From 40CM-2-70-7 sp035631315 (lineage in GTDB: Bacteria > Gemmatimonadota > Gemmatimonadetes > Gemmatimonadales > GWC2-71-9), in assembly GCA_035631315.1 (NCBI GenBank), contig DASQIZ010000111.1, forward strand, positions 5,575-69,574: a stretch of DNA of 64,000 nucleotides. Direction: 5' to 3'. Of this stretch, positions 1-8,413 are shown in pieces. The notes beneath the pieces are model-generated. The model was given only the letters and a program-made list of their open reading frames with translations, was not told the origin of the DNA and made no database searches. The position numbers and the translations under genes were made by a program. Each line of letters opens with the position of its first letter. Within the stretch, counting starts at the first letter, position 1.

Positions 1-207
1 GCCGGCGGGAATCTCCGTCCGCCCCACCAGACGGCTGGTGGTCTTGGAGTTGAAGAACCCGATGGCCGAATCGGCTACCTGGCGCGGCAGTTCGGGAGGC
101 GCGAAGTGGACCCCGTTGGTCTCCGGGTTGATCACGATGGCGGTGTCCTGGGCAGCCAGGATGCCTGGAGCCACGAGGAGCGCCGCGCCCAGCATCAATG
201 TCTTCAT
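1..207 (-). CDS. Secreted protein of unknown function, 5' part only
   Basis: This is the first 69 codons of a gene that runs off the left edge. It begins with a clear signal peptide (MKTLMLGAALLVAPGILAAQ, cleavage after AQ expected), followed by a short region starting DTAIVINPETNG. The ATG shares four bases (ATGA) with the stop of the upstream response-regulator gene, so it is the third gene of that operon and is probably exported. The visible part has no recognisable domain. The start is well supported by the overlap and the signal peptide; the function is unknown. Confidence 0.7.
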   Translation of the reverse strand, partial: MKTLMLGAALLVAPGILAAQDTAIVINPETNGVHFAPPELPRQVADSAIGFFNSKTTSRLVGRTEIPAG

Positions 208-1586
208 GGCGTCATCCCATCTCGTTCCCGCGGTGGCTCGATGCCGAGGCGCCGCATCCGGCGGTACAGATTCGCGCGGTCCGTGGAGAGCCGCCGGGCC
301 GCGTCGGCGACGTTGCCCTTGGCTGCCGACAACGCGCGCGTGATCAATGACTGTTCGTACCGGTCGAGGGCTTCGGTGAGGGCCACGTCTTCCCAGCCGG
401 TGGGGGAGGGTGTCGCAACGCCATCACGAGGCAGTACGCGGCTGACGTCCTCCGCCGTGATGGACGAACCGCCCGCGAGGATGGCCAGGCGTTCGACGGA
501 ATTGGCGAGCTCCCGGACGTTCCCGGGCCAGGGATAAGTCGCGAGCAGCTGCACGGCCCCGGTGTCGAGTTTCACCACCCGCCCCAGCCGGGCTGTCTGA
601 CGCTGGGCGAAGTGGGACGCGAGGGCAGGGATGTCCCCGGCGCGCTCGCGCAGGGGCGGGATGTGGACGGGGATCACGTTGAGCCGGAACAGCAGATCGT
701 CACGGAAATGCCCGTCTCGCACCGCTTTTGTCAGATCCTTGTTGGTCGCTGCGATGACGCGGACGTTCACGGTGATGGGCTTCTCGCCCCCGATCCGTTC
801 GATGACGCCCGTCTCGAGCACCCGCAGAAGCTTCGCCTGCGCCTCGCCGCCCAGGTCTCCGACCTCGTCCAGGAACAGCGTGCCCCCATCCGCGAGCTCG
901 AACCGGCCCAGCCGCCGCTCCGTCGCGCCGGTAAACGCACCGCGTTCATGGCCGAACATCTCCGACTCCACCAGGTCCTTGGGGAGCGCCGCGCTGTTCA
1001 CGGTGACGAAGGGTCGCGTGGACCGGCCGCTCTGGCGGTGAATGGCCGACGCCACGAGCTCCTTGCCCGTTCCTGATTCGCCCGTGATCAAGACTCGCGC
1101 CTCGGTCGGCGCGATGCGCGCGATCAGACCCCGCAGCTCCTCCATCGCGGGTGACGAGCCCACCAGCGGATCGCTCTGACCCAACGCCTCCCGCAACCGC
1201 CGGTTCTCGGCCAGGGTTCGCGCGAGCTCGAGAGCGCCGCGCACCGCGACGAGCACGCCTTCGGGGGTCAGCGGCTTCTCGAGGAACTGGAAGGCGCCGA
1301 GTTTCGTGGCTCGCACCGCATCGGCGAGTGACGCTTTGCCGCTCATCATTACCACGGGGATGTCGGGCATCCGTTGCTTGAGCCGTTCGAGCGTCGCGAG
1401 ACCGTCGAGCTCTCCCGGCATCATCAGATCGAGCATGATCACGTCGGGAGGCGTGTCCGAAATGGCGCCGAGGCCGGCCGCGCCATTCGGGGCTTCCAGA
1501 GTCTCGAAGCCTTCGCCCTGAAGCAACGCACCCACCATCCGGCGGATGTTGGCTTCGTCGTCGATGAGCAGAACGCGTGAGCTCAT
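204..1586 (-). CDS. NtrC-family sigma-54-dependent response regulator
   Basis: 460 aa with the full three-domain layout. The N-terminal receiver (residues 1-120) has the acidic pair DDE near residue 9, the phospho-acceptor Asp in MLDLMMPG near 53 and the conserved Lys in LEKPL. The AAA+ domain (about 140-370) has Walker A GESGTGKE, the sigma-54 contact loop GAFTGA, Walker B GGTLFLDEVGD and the arginine-finger region. The C-terminal Fis-type helix-turn-helix (about 415-450) reads ALSAAKGNVADAARRL. GAFTGA is intact, so this should be a true sigma-54 activator. It sits 4 nt (ATGA) behind its histidine kinase. The target promoters are not visible here. Confidence 0.95.
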   Translation of the reverse strand: MSSRVLLIDDEANIRRMVGALLQGEGFETLEAPNGAAGLGAISDTPPDVIMLDLMMPGELDGLATLERLKQRMPDIPVVMMSGKASLADAVRATKLGAFQFLEKPLTPEGVLVAVRGALELARTLAENRRLREALGQSDPLVGSSPAMEELRGLIARIAPTEARVLITGESGTGKELVASAIHRQSGRSTRPFVTVNSAALPKDLVESEMFGHERGAFTGATERRLGRFELADGGTLFLDEVGDLGGEAQAKLLRVLETGVIERIGGEKPITVNVRVIAATNKDLTKAVRDGHFRDDLLFRLNVIPVHIPPLRERAGDIPALASHFAQRQTARLGRVVKLDTGAVQLLATYPWPGNVRELANSVERLAILAGGSSITAEDVSRVLPRDGVATPSPTGWEDVALTEALDRYEQSLITRALSAAKGNVADAARRLSTDRANLYRRMRRLGIEPPRERDGMTP

Positions 1587-2773
1587 GATGGGAACGCGAT
1601 GGTGAAGGTGGCGCCCCCGCCGGGCGTATCGCCCACCGACACGCTCCCGCCGTGGGCTTCGATGGTCTGGCGGACCAGCGCGAGGCCGAGCCCGGTGCCG
1701 TCCGCCTTGGTGGTGAAGTACGGCTCAAAGAGGCGGGACTTGAGGTCCGCCGGCACGCCGGGGCCGTGGTCGGCAATGGTGACCTGGAAGCCGTTGAGAC
1801 CGGCCGGCGCAACCAGCACGTCGACCCGTCCGGTGCCCCCCATCGCCTCTGATGCGTTACGCAGAAGGTTGGCGAAGGCCCGACGCAGCGGTTCGTAGTA
1901 ACCCGCCAGCACGCGTCGTCCCCCGGTCCCCGTGACGTGGACCTTCACGCCATCAGGCACGCCCGTCTGCCCCAGCTCCTCCAGCAGCTCGACCAGATCC
2001 ACGTCACTCCGTGGACCTTCCGGGAGGCGCCCGAACTCCGAGAACTCCTTGGCAAGACGCTCCAACCGGTTGGTCTCGGCGGCCATCACCTCGACGGCTG
2101 TGGTCGTCCGTCCATTCGTGGTACCGGCACGCTCGAGCTGATCGACGGCGATTCGCATGGAGGTGAGGGGATTCTTGATCTCGTGTGCCACGCGCCGCGC
2201 GACTTCCCGGAACGCCCGGAGCCGCTCCGATTCGAGCTCGCGTTCTCGCGCCGTTTCGAGTGCGGCCGCGAGCTCGCGCACCGCCTGACGCAGGGCTTCG
2301 AACTCCGGGGCGCCGCGCTGGGGTGGTCCGCCGGGGAGGGGCTCGCGACGCCGGATCAGTCGGGTCCACCCGACCAGCTCATCGATGGGGCGCGAGAGCT
2401 GCCGGGAGAGGTGCCCCGCGACGCGCACGGCGACGAAGAGCAGCACCGCGCCCAGCACGATGATGACCGCCGCAAATCCCGCCGACGAATAATTGCGGAG
2501 CGTCTGCGCGCGTTGAGCCAGCGTGAGGGAGGTCGAGATCTGGTCGAGATGCTGGTCCATCGCGCGACGTTCCCGCGGAGTCAGCCGCGTGGTGTCGACC
2601 GTCTTGAGCATGGTGCGCGCGGACGTCGCCACCTCTTCCAGGGAGGCCCGGGCTCCCGCCATCGGACCCGCGGCGCGTACACTGAGCACGAGCCCGGTCA
2701 CCGCCATCGCGGTAGGGATGGCCGTCATCGCCACGAGGATCGCGAAGATCCGGCGGCGGAAGGGGAGTGGCAT
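1583..2773 (-). CDS. Membrane sensor histidine kinase, NtrY-like
   Basis: 396 aa from the chosen ATG. Two N-terminal membrane segments (about residues 10-30 and 85-110) flank a periplasmic stretch of about 55 residues. A HAMP-like linker follows, then the H-box RVAHEIKNPLTSMRI and the catalytic domain with N-box FANLLRNASEAM, G1 DHGPGVP, F-box FEPYFTTK and G2 GTGLGL. It should phosphorylate the NtrC-type regulator it overlaps by ATGA. A longer reading frame exists upstream, but position 2773 is preferred because a TTGTCG-N17-TAGATT promoter lies just before it. The signal sensed cannot be told. Confidence 0.93.
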   Translation of the reverse strand: MPLPFRRRIFAILVAMTAIPTAMAVTGLVLSVRAAGPMAGARASLEEVATSARTMLKTVDTTRLTPRERRAMDQHLDQISTSLTLAQRAQTLRNYSSAGFAAVIIVLGAVLLFVAVRVAGHLSRQLSRPIDELVGWTRLIRRREPLPGGPPQRGAPEFEALRQAVRELAAALETARERELESERLRAFREVARRVAHEIKNPLTSMRIAVDQLERAGTTNGRTTTAVEVMAAETNRLERLAKEFSEFGRLPEGPRSDVDLVELLEELGQTGVPDGVKVHVTGTGGRRVLAGYYEPLRRAFANLLRNASEAMGGTGRVDVLVAPAGLNGFQVTIADHGPGVPADLKSRLFEPYFTTKADGTGLGLALVRQTIEAHGGSVSVGDTPGGGATFTIAFPS

Positions 2774-2784
2774 ATTGGTGAAGC

Positions 2785-2813
2785 AATCTATGGAATCGGC
2801 AGGGGTGCGACAA
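2785..2813 (-). promoter_or_regulatory. Predicted promoter of the two-component operon
   Basis: On the minus strand, -35 TTGTCG (2808-2813), a 17-nt spacer and -10 TAGATT (2785-2790). Transcription would start near 2778, about five bases before the ATG at 2773, leaving almost no leader. The call rests on consensus match and spacing only. Confidence 0.5.
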
Positions 2814-3084
2814 TTCGACACAGGTACAGGCGCGAGGCAGCGGTGGGGACTGGTCCTTGCGCGGCAAGTCGTTTACTTTTAACAGGTTCCGGCGGACGGT
2901 GACAGCAGCGTGGTGGCGTCACGCGCCCGACGGAACGAGGGTATGCCGGCCTGCGCCTAGCGCGCCGCTTCCCTGTAGAGTGTTCTGACAGCCACCGCGC
3001 ATTTCTGGCCTGCCCCACGCGCCTCACTCGCGCACATGCTTCTCGCCTACGACAAGCAAGCGGGCCATCTCAGAAGGACAATTG

Positions 3085-4665
3085 ATGCAACAGCCTCACG
3101 CGCACTTACCGCGGTCGGTGCACAAGGAACCGCCCGCCCACGCCCCCAATGCCGCCCTCCTCATCGACTTCGATAACGTCACCATGGGTATCCGGTCGGA
3201 TCTCCAGAGCGAGCTCCGCCGTCTGCTCCAGTCGGACATCATCAAGGGGAAAGTGGCCGTTCAACGCGCCTACGCCGACTGGCGGCGCTACCCGCAGTAC
3301 ATCGTTCCGCTCTCCGAATCGTCGATCGACCTGATCTTCGCGCCGGCCTACGGGTCGAACAAGAAGAACGCCACCGACATTCGCCTCGCCATCGACGCGC
3401 TGGAGTTGGTGTTCACGCGGCCCGAGATCGGGACGTTCATCCTCCTCTCCGGGGACTCGGACTTCTCCTCCCTGGTTCTGAAGCTCAAGGAATACGGGAA
3501 GTACGTGATCGGCGTCGGGATCCGGGAGTCGTCGAGTGACCTCCTCATCCAGAATTGCGACGAGTACTTCTCGTACAATGAGCTCGCCGGCTTCCAGAAG
3601 CAGAGCGACGTGGTGCACGAGCGCTGGGATGTCTGGCAGCTCGTGGTCGAGGCGGTGAAGCAGATGACCGCCCACAACGACGTCATGCGGTCGGACCGCC
3701 TCAAGCAGGTGATGCAGGAGATCGACCCCGCGTTCGACGAGAAGGACGCCGGGTTCTCGCGCTTCACCAAGTTCGTCCAGGAGGCGGCGCATCGCGGCCT
3801 GATCCAGGTCACCCGCCGTGAGAACGGTCAGTTCGAGATCGCGTTAGGCGGGTCCGCGTCGGCGGCACCGGCGGCCCAGCCCGGTACCTTGCCTGAACCC
3901 GAAGCGCCCCAGTCTGAACGGCGCAGCTCGCTCGTCGGTGACGCCTTCGGCCTCCTGAAGCAGGCCCTCGGTCAGTCCCGCGAGGACGAGGCGTCGGAAA
4001 CGGCCTCCGAAGACACCAACCATTCATCGGAAGAAGCACCGTCGCCGTCGGCGGCCGCGGCCTCCTCGTACCACGAGGAAGAGGATGAGCCGCCCATGCC
4101 GCAGAGCTCGGCGCCGCCGCCACCGTACTCGACGGCCGGCAGTGGCCAGCCGTTGGGGCGCAGTGCGCGCTTTCGGCGCGGCTCCAAGGGCGGGGTGCGT
4201 CCGATGAACACGCCGGCAAGCGGCTCGCCGCGCGTCGGCGCCGCGGAAACAACCGCGACCCCTGGTAACAGCGATTCGAACGCCGGCGGTGAGCGCCGGG
4301 ACCGGTCGGAACGGTCGGAGCGGGGGGAACGTCCTCGCGGCGGTCGTGGCCGTGGCGGGCGGGGCGGCTCGCGCACTGAGCATGCCGAGGGCTCGGGGGA
4401 GCGTCATGAGCGGGGCGAACGCGGTGAGCGCGGCGGCAGGAGCCGTCGTGGTGGCCGCGGGCGGGGCCGTGGCGGGAACGGTGAGGGGCAGCGCGAGCGT
4501 CATGGCGCGGAGACCCCGCGTGCGGACGCGGCGTCCATGACACCGTCCGCCCCCGCTCCGCAGTCCCCACCGCCGGCCCCGAAAAAGGCGCCAGAACCTG
4601 ACACGTCTGGTGAGTCATTCTGGACGCGGGTGAAGCGTGGCCTGACCGGCGGAGGGAACGTCTGA
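3085..4665 (+). CDS. NYN-domain (LabA/PIN-like) protein with LOTUS/OST-HTH domain and RGG-rich tail
   Basis: 526 aa. Residues about 24-170 form a NYN domain: LLIDFDNV with the first acidic residues, an Asn/Asp cluster at NATDIRLAIDAL, and the LLSGDSDFSSLV motif with the last metal-binding acids. All expected acidic residues are present, so nuclease activity is plausible. Residues about 178-255 match an OST-HTH/LOTUS fold (WDVWQLVVEAV to QVTRRENGQFEI). The remaining 270 residues are disordered: acidic and proline-rich, then an Arg/Gly tract with many RGG and RGR repeats, typical of RNA-binding tails. The ATG at 3085 has AGAAGGA seven bases upstream. It is coupled to the downstream DNA glycosylase. 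RNA binding or processing is inferred. Confidence 0.88.
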   Translation: MQQPHAHLPRSVHKEPPAHAPNAALLIDFDNVTMGIRSDLQSELRRLLQSDIIKGKVAVQRAYADWRRYPQYIVPLSESSIDLIFAPAYGSNKKNATDIRLAIDALELVFTRPEIGTFILLSGDSDFSSLVLKLKEYGKYVIGVGIRESSSDLLIQNCDEYFSYNELAGFQKQSDVVHERWDVWQLVVEAVKQMTAHNDVMRSDRLKQVMQEIDPAFDEKDAGFSRFTKFVQEAAHRGLIQVTRRENGQFEIALGGSASAAPAAQPGTLPEPEAPQSERRSSLVGDAFGLLKQALGQSREDEASETASEDTNHSSEEAPSPSAAAASSYHEEEDEPPMPQSSAPPPPYSTAGSGQPLGRSARFRRGSKGGVRPMNTPASGSPRVGAAETTATPGNSDSNAGGERRDRSERSERGERPRGGRGRGGRGGSRTEHAEGSGERHERGERGERGGRSRRGGRGRGRGGNGEGQRERHGAETPRADAASMTPSAPAPQSPPPAPKKAPEPDTSGESFWTRVKRGLTGGGNV

Positions 4666-5258
4666 TCGGCCGTCCGGGGCGTCCCTTTCCCGACGATTTC
4701 TACGCGCGGCCGACTCCCTTGGTCGCGCGTAGGCTTTTGGGGCATTTGCTGGTCTCGGAGCTGGGTGGCCGGCGCACGGTGGGGCGCATCGTCGAGACCG
4801 AGGCGTATGTCGGTCCCGACGACCCCGCCTGCCACGCCTGGAATGGCCGTCGCTCGCCGATGGTGGAGTCGTTATACGGCCCTCCTGGAACGGCCTACGT
4901 CTACTTCACCTATGGGATGCACTGGTGCATGAATGCGGTGACCAGGCGGGAAGGGCTTCCGTCGGCGGTGCTGCTTCGGGCGCTCGAGCCTCTGGAGGGG
5001 CTCGAGGCCATGAGGAAAAGGCGTGGCAAAGGAATTCCCGATGGCCGGCTCTGCGCCGGCCCGGCCATGCTCTGTCAGGCGTTGGGGGTTACCGGACGGC
5101 AGGACGGGAAGTCCCTGGCGGCGGGGTCGCTCCGGATCCTCAGGGATCCGCGTCTGCCACGATTCAAGGTCGGTGTTGGGCCGCGGATCGGGATCACGCG
5201 GGCCGTGGACTGGCCGCTCAGGTTCTGGATCGCAGGCTCCGAATGGACGTCCAGATAG
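4662..5258 (+). CDS. 3-methyladenine DNA glycosylase (AAG/MPG family), probable CTG start
   Basis: 198 aa, the usual size for bacterial MPG-type glycosylases, which excise alkylated purines in base-excision repair. Family motifs are present: DDFYARPTPLVARRLLG near the N-terminus, the catalytic-Glu motif GRIVETEAYVG, then HAWNGRRSPM and YVYFTYGMHWCMN. No ATG, GTG or TTG precedes the conserved FYARPT motif in this frame; the first TTG (4719) would remove it. CTG at 4662 has GGAGG six bases upstream and overlaps the NYN stop as CTGA, the same geometry as the ATGA junctions elsewhere. The function is secure; the start is an inference. A strong terminator follows. Confidence 0.9.
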   Translation: MIGRPGRPFPDDFYARPTPLVARRLLGHLLVSELGGRRTVGRIVETEAYVGPDDPACHAWNGRRSPMVESLYGPPGTAYVYFTYGMHWCMNAVTRREGLPSAVLLRALEPLEGLEAMRKRRGKGIPDGRLCAGPAMLCQALGVTGRQDGKSLAAGSLRILRDPRLPRFKVGVGPRIGITRAVDWPLRFWIAGSEWTSR

Positions 5259-5262
5259 ACAA

Positions 5263-5294
5263 GAAGGGCCGGCATTTCGCCGGCCCTTCTTTTT
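5263..5294. terminator. Intrinsic terminator between convergent genes
   Basis: A perfect 11-bp stem (GAAGGGCCGGC at 5263-5273 and its complement at 5279-5289) encloses a 5-nt loop and is followed by TTTTT on the plus strand. On the minus strand the tail is TTGTCT, so it may also serve the gene ending at 5312. Its core stem AGGGCCGGC recurs in the terminator near 9165. Confidence 0.85.
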
Positions 5295-5311
5295 CTCAGG
5301 GAGGCCAGGAC

Positions 5312-6007
5312 TCAGTGATCGTCGGTGATGTCTTCCTTCGAGGACCCCAGCGAGTAGCGAATACCGCCGACGACGCTGTAGGTCGGGCCGTCCAGCATGA
5401 ACTGCTGGGCGGAGGAAGTCACGCTCGCCAGCCCGTAGAGCCCCAGTCTGCCGAAGTTGATCTGGAGACCGAAAGCGCCCCAGGCAAAGGCCTTACTCGC
5501 CTGGTCACTGGCGGCTTGCGCGGCCAGACTCGAGTCCGAGAACGAGGCGCAGGTGGTGGTGGCGTCCGCGCCCGAGCAGTCGATGGTCGGGTTCAGGATC
5601 TGCATGATCGAGAAACCGCCGCCGATCATGGGTTGGATGTGCCCGTCGATCGGCATCGCCATGACGCCGATGGAGAGGCGCCGGACGTTCGAGAAGGACG
5701 CGTTCCGCACCCCCGACCCGGAGTTCGCGTCGGCGATCTGGGCGACGGCGGCCGTGGTGAAGAAGGCCTGCTCGTAGCTCAGATAGAGCGCGGTCCGTTT
5801 CCCGGTGATCAGCCAGTGCCCGCCAATGATCGGGTCGAAGTGCAGGGGCTGGAGGTTGGTCTTGTAGAGGAACGCACCACCGCCGCCACCCCAGTACCAC
5901 TGGAAGGCATGGCTTCCAGCCCCGGGGGTTTGGGCGGTTAGGAGGCGGGGGCTCGCCAAGAGCACCACCGCGAGGGCGCAAAGGGTCAGACGCGACACCG
6001 GCTTCAT
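5312..6007 (-). CDS. Outer-membrane beta-barrel-like protein of unknown function
   Basis: 231 aa with a signal peptide (MKPVSRLTLCALAVVLLASPRLLTAQ). The mature part is rich in Gly and alternating hydrophobic residues. It has YWGGGGGAFLYKT near the start and closes with a strand-like stretch (YSVVGGIRYSLG), as in small OmpA-like or porin-family barrels. Two cysteines, in CSGADATTTC, could form a disulfide. The start is supported by GGGAGGTGT just upstream and a promoter at 6032-6060. It is transcribed alone, with no neighbour to suggest a role. Beta-barrel topology is inferred from composition. Confidence 0.75.
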   Translation of the reverse strand: MKPVSRLTLCALAVVLLASPRLLTAQTPGAGSHAFQWYWGGGGGAFLYKTNLQPLHFDPIIGGHWLITGKRTALYLSYEQAFFTTAAVAQIADANSGSGVRNASFSNVRRLSIGVMAMPIDGHIQPMIGGGFSIMQILNPTIDCSGADATTTCASFSDSSLAAQAASDQASKAFAWGAFGLQINFGRLGLYGLASVTSSAQQFMLDGPTYSVVGGIRYSLGSSKEDITDDH

Positions 6008-6031
6008 CGGACACCTCCCTAAGAGGCTCCG

Positions 6032-6060
6032 AAGGTAGGAATCTAGGCTGTTGCGCGCAA
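6032..6060 (-). promoter_or_regulatory. Predicted promoter of the 5312-6007 gene
   Basis: Minus-strand -35 TTGCGC (6055-6060), 17-nt spacer, -10 TACCTT (6032-6037). The expected start is near 6025, giving a leader of about 18 nt that holds the Shine-Dalgarno sequence. Confidence 0.55.
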
Positions 6061-6147
6061 GTAGGTTAAGCCAGCCGATCGCGAAACTACTTTAGGTCCA
6101 TACGTTCCCGGTGTCGACTGTAGTGACACTGTCGCTATGATGAATCC

Positions 6148-7341
6148 CTAAATCAACCCCAGCTGACCCCCCACCTTCTTGAAGGCAGCCAGCGCAAACT
6201 CCAGATCGCCCCGCGAATGCGCCGCGGAGACCTGGCAACGCACGCGCGCGTGCCCCTGCGGCACCACGGGATATCCGAACCCGGTCACGAACACGCCCTC
6301 CGTGAGCAGCATCTCGCTCATCTGAATCGCCTTCGACGTCTCGCCCAGAATCACCGGCACGATTGGTGTCTCACCCGGCAGCGGCTTGAAGCCGAGCTCG
6401 ATGAGGCGGCCGCGGAAGTACTTCGCGTTCTCGTGCAGCCGCGTCACCAGCTCGGGATGCCGCTCGGCGTACTGCACCGCCGCGAGCGCGCTGGCCGCAA
6501 CCGTTGGCGGCAGCGCATTGCTGAAGAGCTGAGGGCGGGAACGTTGTGTGAGGTAGTCGGTGAGCGAGGCCGGACCGGCGGTGAAGCCGCCCGCCGCACC
6601 GCCCAGCGCCTTCCCGAGCGTCGACGTGATGACGTCCACCTGTCCCAGCATCCCGAAATGCTCGGCGGTGCCGCGCCCCGTCTGGCCCAGCACGCCGGTC
6701 GCGTGCGAGTCGTCCATCGCCACCACGGCGTCGTACTGCTTCGCCAGCGCCACGATGTCGGGAAGCCGGGCGATATCGCCTTCCATCGAGAAGATGCCGT
6801 CGGTGAAGATCACCTTCAGCCGTGCGCCCGATGCGGCCTTCAGCCGGTCCTCGAGATCGGTCATGTCCGAGTGCTTGTAGACCGCGGTCTGGCACTTGGT
6901 TATCGCCTTCGCCAGGCGGATCGAGTCGATGATCGACGCGTGGTTCAGCTGATCGGAGATGACGATGTCCTGCTCGGTGAGCAGGGTGGGGCAGAGTCCT
7001 TCGTTAGCGTTCCAGCAGCTCACATAGGAGAGCGAGGACTCACACCCGACAAAGCGGGCCAGTGCCTGCTCGAGCTCCCGGTGGACCGTGAAGGTCCCGC
7101 AGATGAAGCGCACCGACCCCGTGCCCGCGCCGTAGTGATCGAGCGCGTCGCGGCCCGCCTGTACCACCTCAGGGACGTTGCAGAGTCCCAGGTAGTTGTT
7201 CGACGAGAGGATCACGACGTCGCCCCGGCCTTCCATCTTCACCCGGGCGCCCTGCGGCGAATCGAGGTAGTTCAAGCGCTTGTAGACGCCGTCCTTCTGG
7301 AACTGCTGGATTTCGGCGGCCAGGCGGGCGGCGAAGCTCAT
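6148..7341 (-). CDS. kbl: Glycine C-acetyltransferase (2-amino-3-ketobutyrate CoA ligase)
   Basis: 397 aa, full length. This PLP enzyme cleaves 2-amino-3-ketobutyrate with CoA to glycine and acetyl-CoA, the second step of threonine degradation. Visible family features are the N-terminal VVILSSNNYLGL, GAGTGSVRFICGT, the cofactor-binding Asp in VAMDDSHATGVLG and the PLP lysine in STLGKALGG. It follows tdh directly with an ATGA overlap, which completes the two-step Tdh-Kbl route and supports kbl over other alpha-oxoamine synthases such as BioF. Confidence 0.95.
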   Translation of the reverse strand: MSFAARLAAEIQQFQKDGVYKRLNYLDSPQGARVKMEGRGDVVILSSNNYLGLCNVPEVVQAGRDALDHYGAGTGSVRFICGTFTVHRELEQALARFVGCESSLSYVSCWNANEGLCPTLLTEQDIVISDQLNHASIIDSIRLAKAITKCQTAVYKHSDMTDLEDRLKAASGARLKVIFTDGIFSMEGDIARLPDIVALAKQYDAVVAMDDSHATGVLGQTGRGTAEHFGMLGQVDVITSTLGKALGGAAGGFTAGPASLTDYLTQRSRPQLFSNALPPTVAASALAAVQYAERHPELVTRLHENAKYFRGRLIELGFKPLPGETPIVPVILGETSKAIQMSEMLLTEGVFVTGFGYPVVPQGHARVRCQVSAAHSRGDLEFALAAFKKVGGQLGLI

Positions 7342-8366
7342 GAGATCTCCAGGATCACTTTTCCGGCGTCCCCCGAGCGGATGGCCGCGAGGGCGTCGTC
7401 GATTTTGGCGAGCGGGAAGCGGTGGGTAATCACCGGGCGGGGATCGAAGAGTCCGGTCGACAGGAACCGGCGCATCTGGTGCCAGGTCTCGTACATCTTG
7501 CGTCCGACCACGCCGTAGATGGTGATCCCCTTGAAGATGATCTCGTTGGCGAAGTCGATCGGCACCTGATCCTTCGGAATACCGAGGAGCTGGACCCGGC
7601 CGCCCATCCGCACGGCGGCGAACGCCTGGTGCAGCGCGCTCGGGATGCCGCTCATCTCACACACGACGTCCGCCCCTTCGCCCCCGGTGGCTGCCAGGAC
7701 GGCCTTGGTCACGTCTTCCTTCCTCGCGTCGATGGTGACGTGCGCACCCATCTTCGCCGCGAGGGCGAGCCGCTTCGGGTTCACATCGGAGGCGATCACT
7801 TTGGCGGCGCCGGCGGCTTTCGCAATGCCCACCGCGAAGCACCCGATGGGGCCGCACCCCACAACGAACACCGTGCTCCCCGGGATATCGGCCGTCAGCA
7901 CGGTGTGGAAGGCATTCCCCATCGGATCCATGATGGCGCCGATTTCCGTCGGGATGCCGTCGAGCGTCAGGACATTGCCCGCGGGCATGACGATGTAGTT
8001 GGCGAACGCGCCGTCCCGGTCCACGCCGATGATGCGCGTATTGCGGCAGATGTGTCCGTTTCCCGTCCGGCATTGAAGACAGTGCCCGCACACGATGTGC
8101 CCCTCGGCGGTCACGAGCTGGCCTTGGGAAAGCTCGGTGACACCCGGTCCGACTTTCACGATTTCGCCCGCGAACTCATGTCCAATCACCACCGGAGGAT
8201 GCATGCGCCCCGAGGCCCACGCGTCCCAGTCGGCAATGTGGAGGTCGGTGCCGCAGACCCCGGCGTGACGGACCGCGATGAGGACCTCGCCGGCAGCTGG
8301 GGAGGGGTCTTGGACCGTGGTGACGGTGAGTCCGGGGGCACGCAGTTCTTTGACGATGGCTTGCAT
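7338..8366 (-). CDS. tdh: L-threonine 3-dehydrogenase
   Basis: 342 aa zinc-dependent medium-chain dehydrogenase that oxidises threonine to 2-amino-3-ketobutyrate with NAD+. Catalytic-zinc residues are in GVCGTDLH and VIGHEFAG; the structural-zinc cysteines are in CGHCLQCRTGNGHIC; the Rossmann motif is VVGCGPIGCFAVG. I chose the ATG at 8366 (MQAIVKELRAPG), which gives the usual Tdh length, rather than the upstream start eight codons earlier. A TTAACT box lies eight bases before this ATG. It is coupled to kbl (ATGA). Confidence 0.95.
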   Translation of the reverse strand: MQAIVKELRAPGLTVTTVQDPSPAAGEVLIAVRHAGVCGTDLHIADWDAWASGRMHPPVVIGHEFAGEIVKVGPGVTELSQGQLVTAEGHIVCGHCLQCRTGNGHICRNTRIIGVDRDGAFANYIVMPAGNVLTLDGIPTEIGAIMDPMGNAFHTVLTADIPGSTVFVVGCGPIGCFAVGIAKAAGAAKVIASDVNPKRLALAAKMGAHVTIDARKEDVTKAVLAATGGEGADVVCEMSGIPSALHQAFAAVRMGGRVQLLGIPKDQVPIDFANEIIFKGITIYGVVGRKMYETWHQMRRFLSTGLFDPRPVITHRFPLAKIDDALAAIRSGDAGKVILEIS

Positions 8367-8413
8367 GGGGGCCAAGTTAAGGGGTGCCAAAAGGCCGGGA
8401 AGGGGTGGTCCTC

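Noticed and set aside
3106..3792. Minus-strand frame opposite the NYN gene
   Set aside because: Mirror of a real gene in high-GC DNA; composition (His, Leu, Val-rich) and lack of motifs argue against coding.
6217..7518. 433-codon open frame on the plus strand over kbl
   Set aside because: It lies opposite kbl, is full of Arg/His-rich low-complexity sequence, and has no family motif. High GC keeps the antisense frame open.
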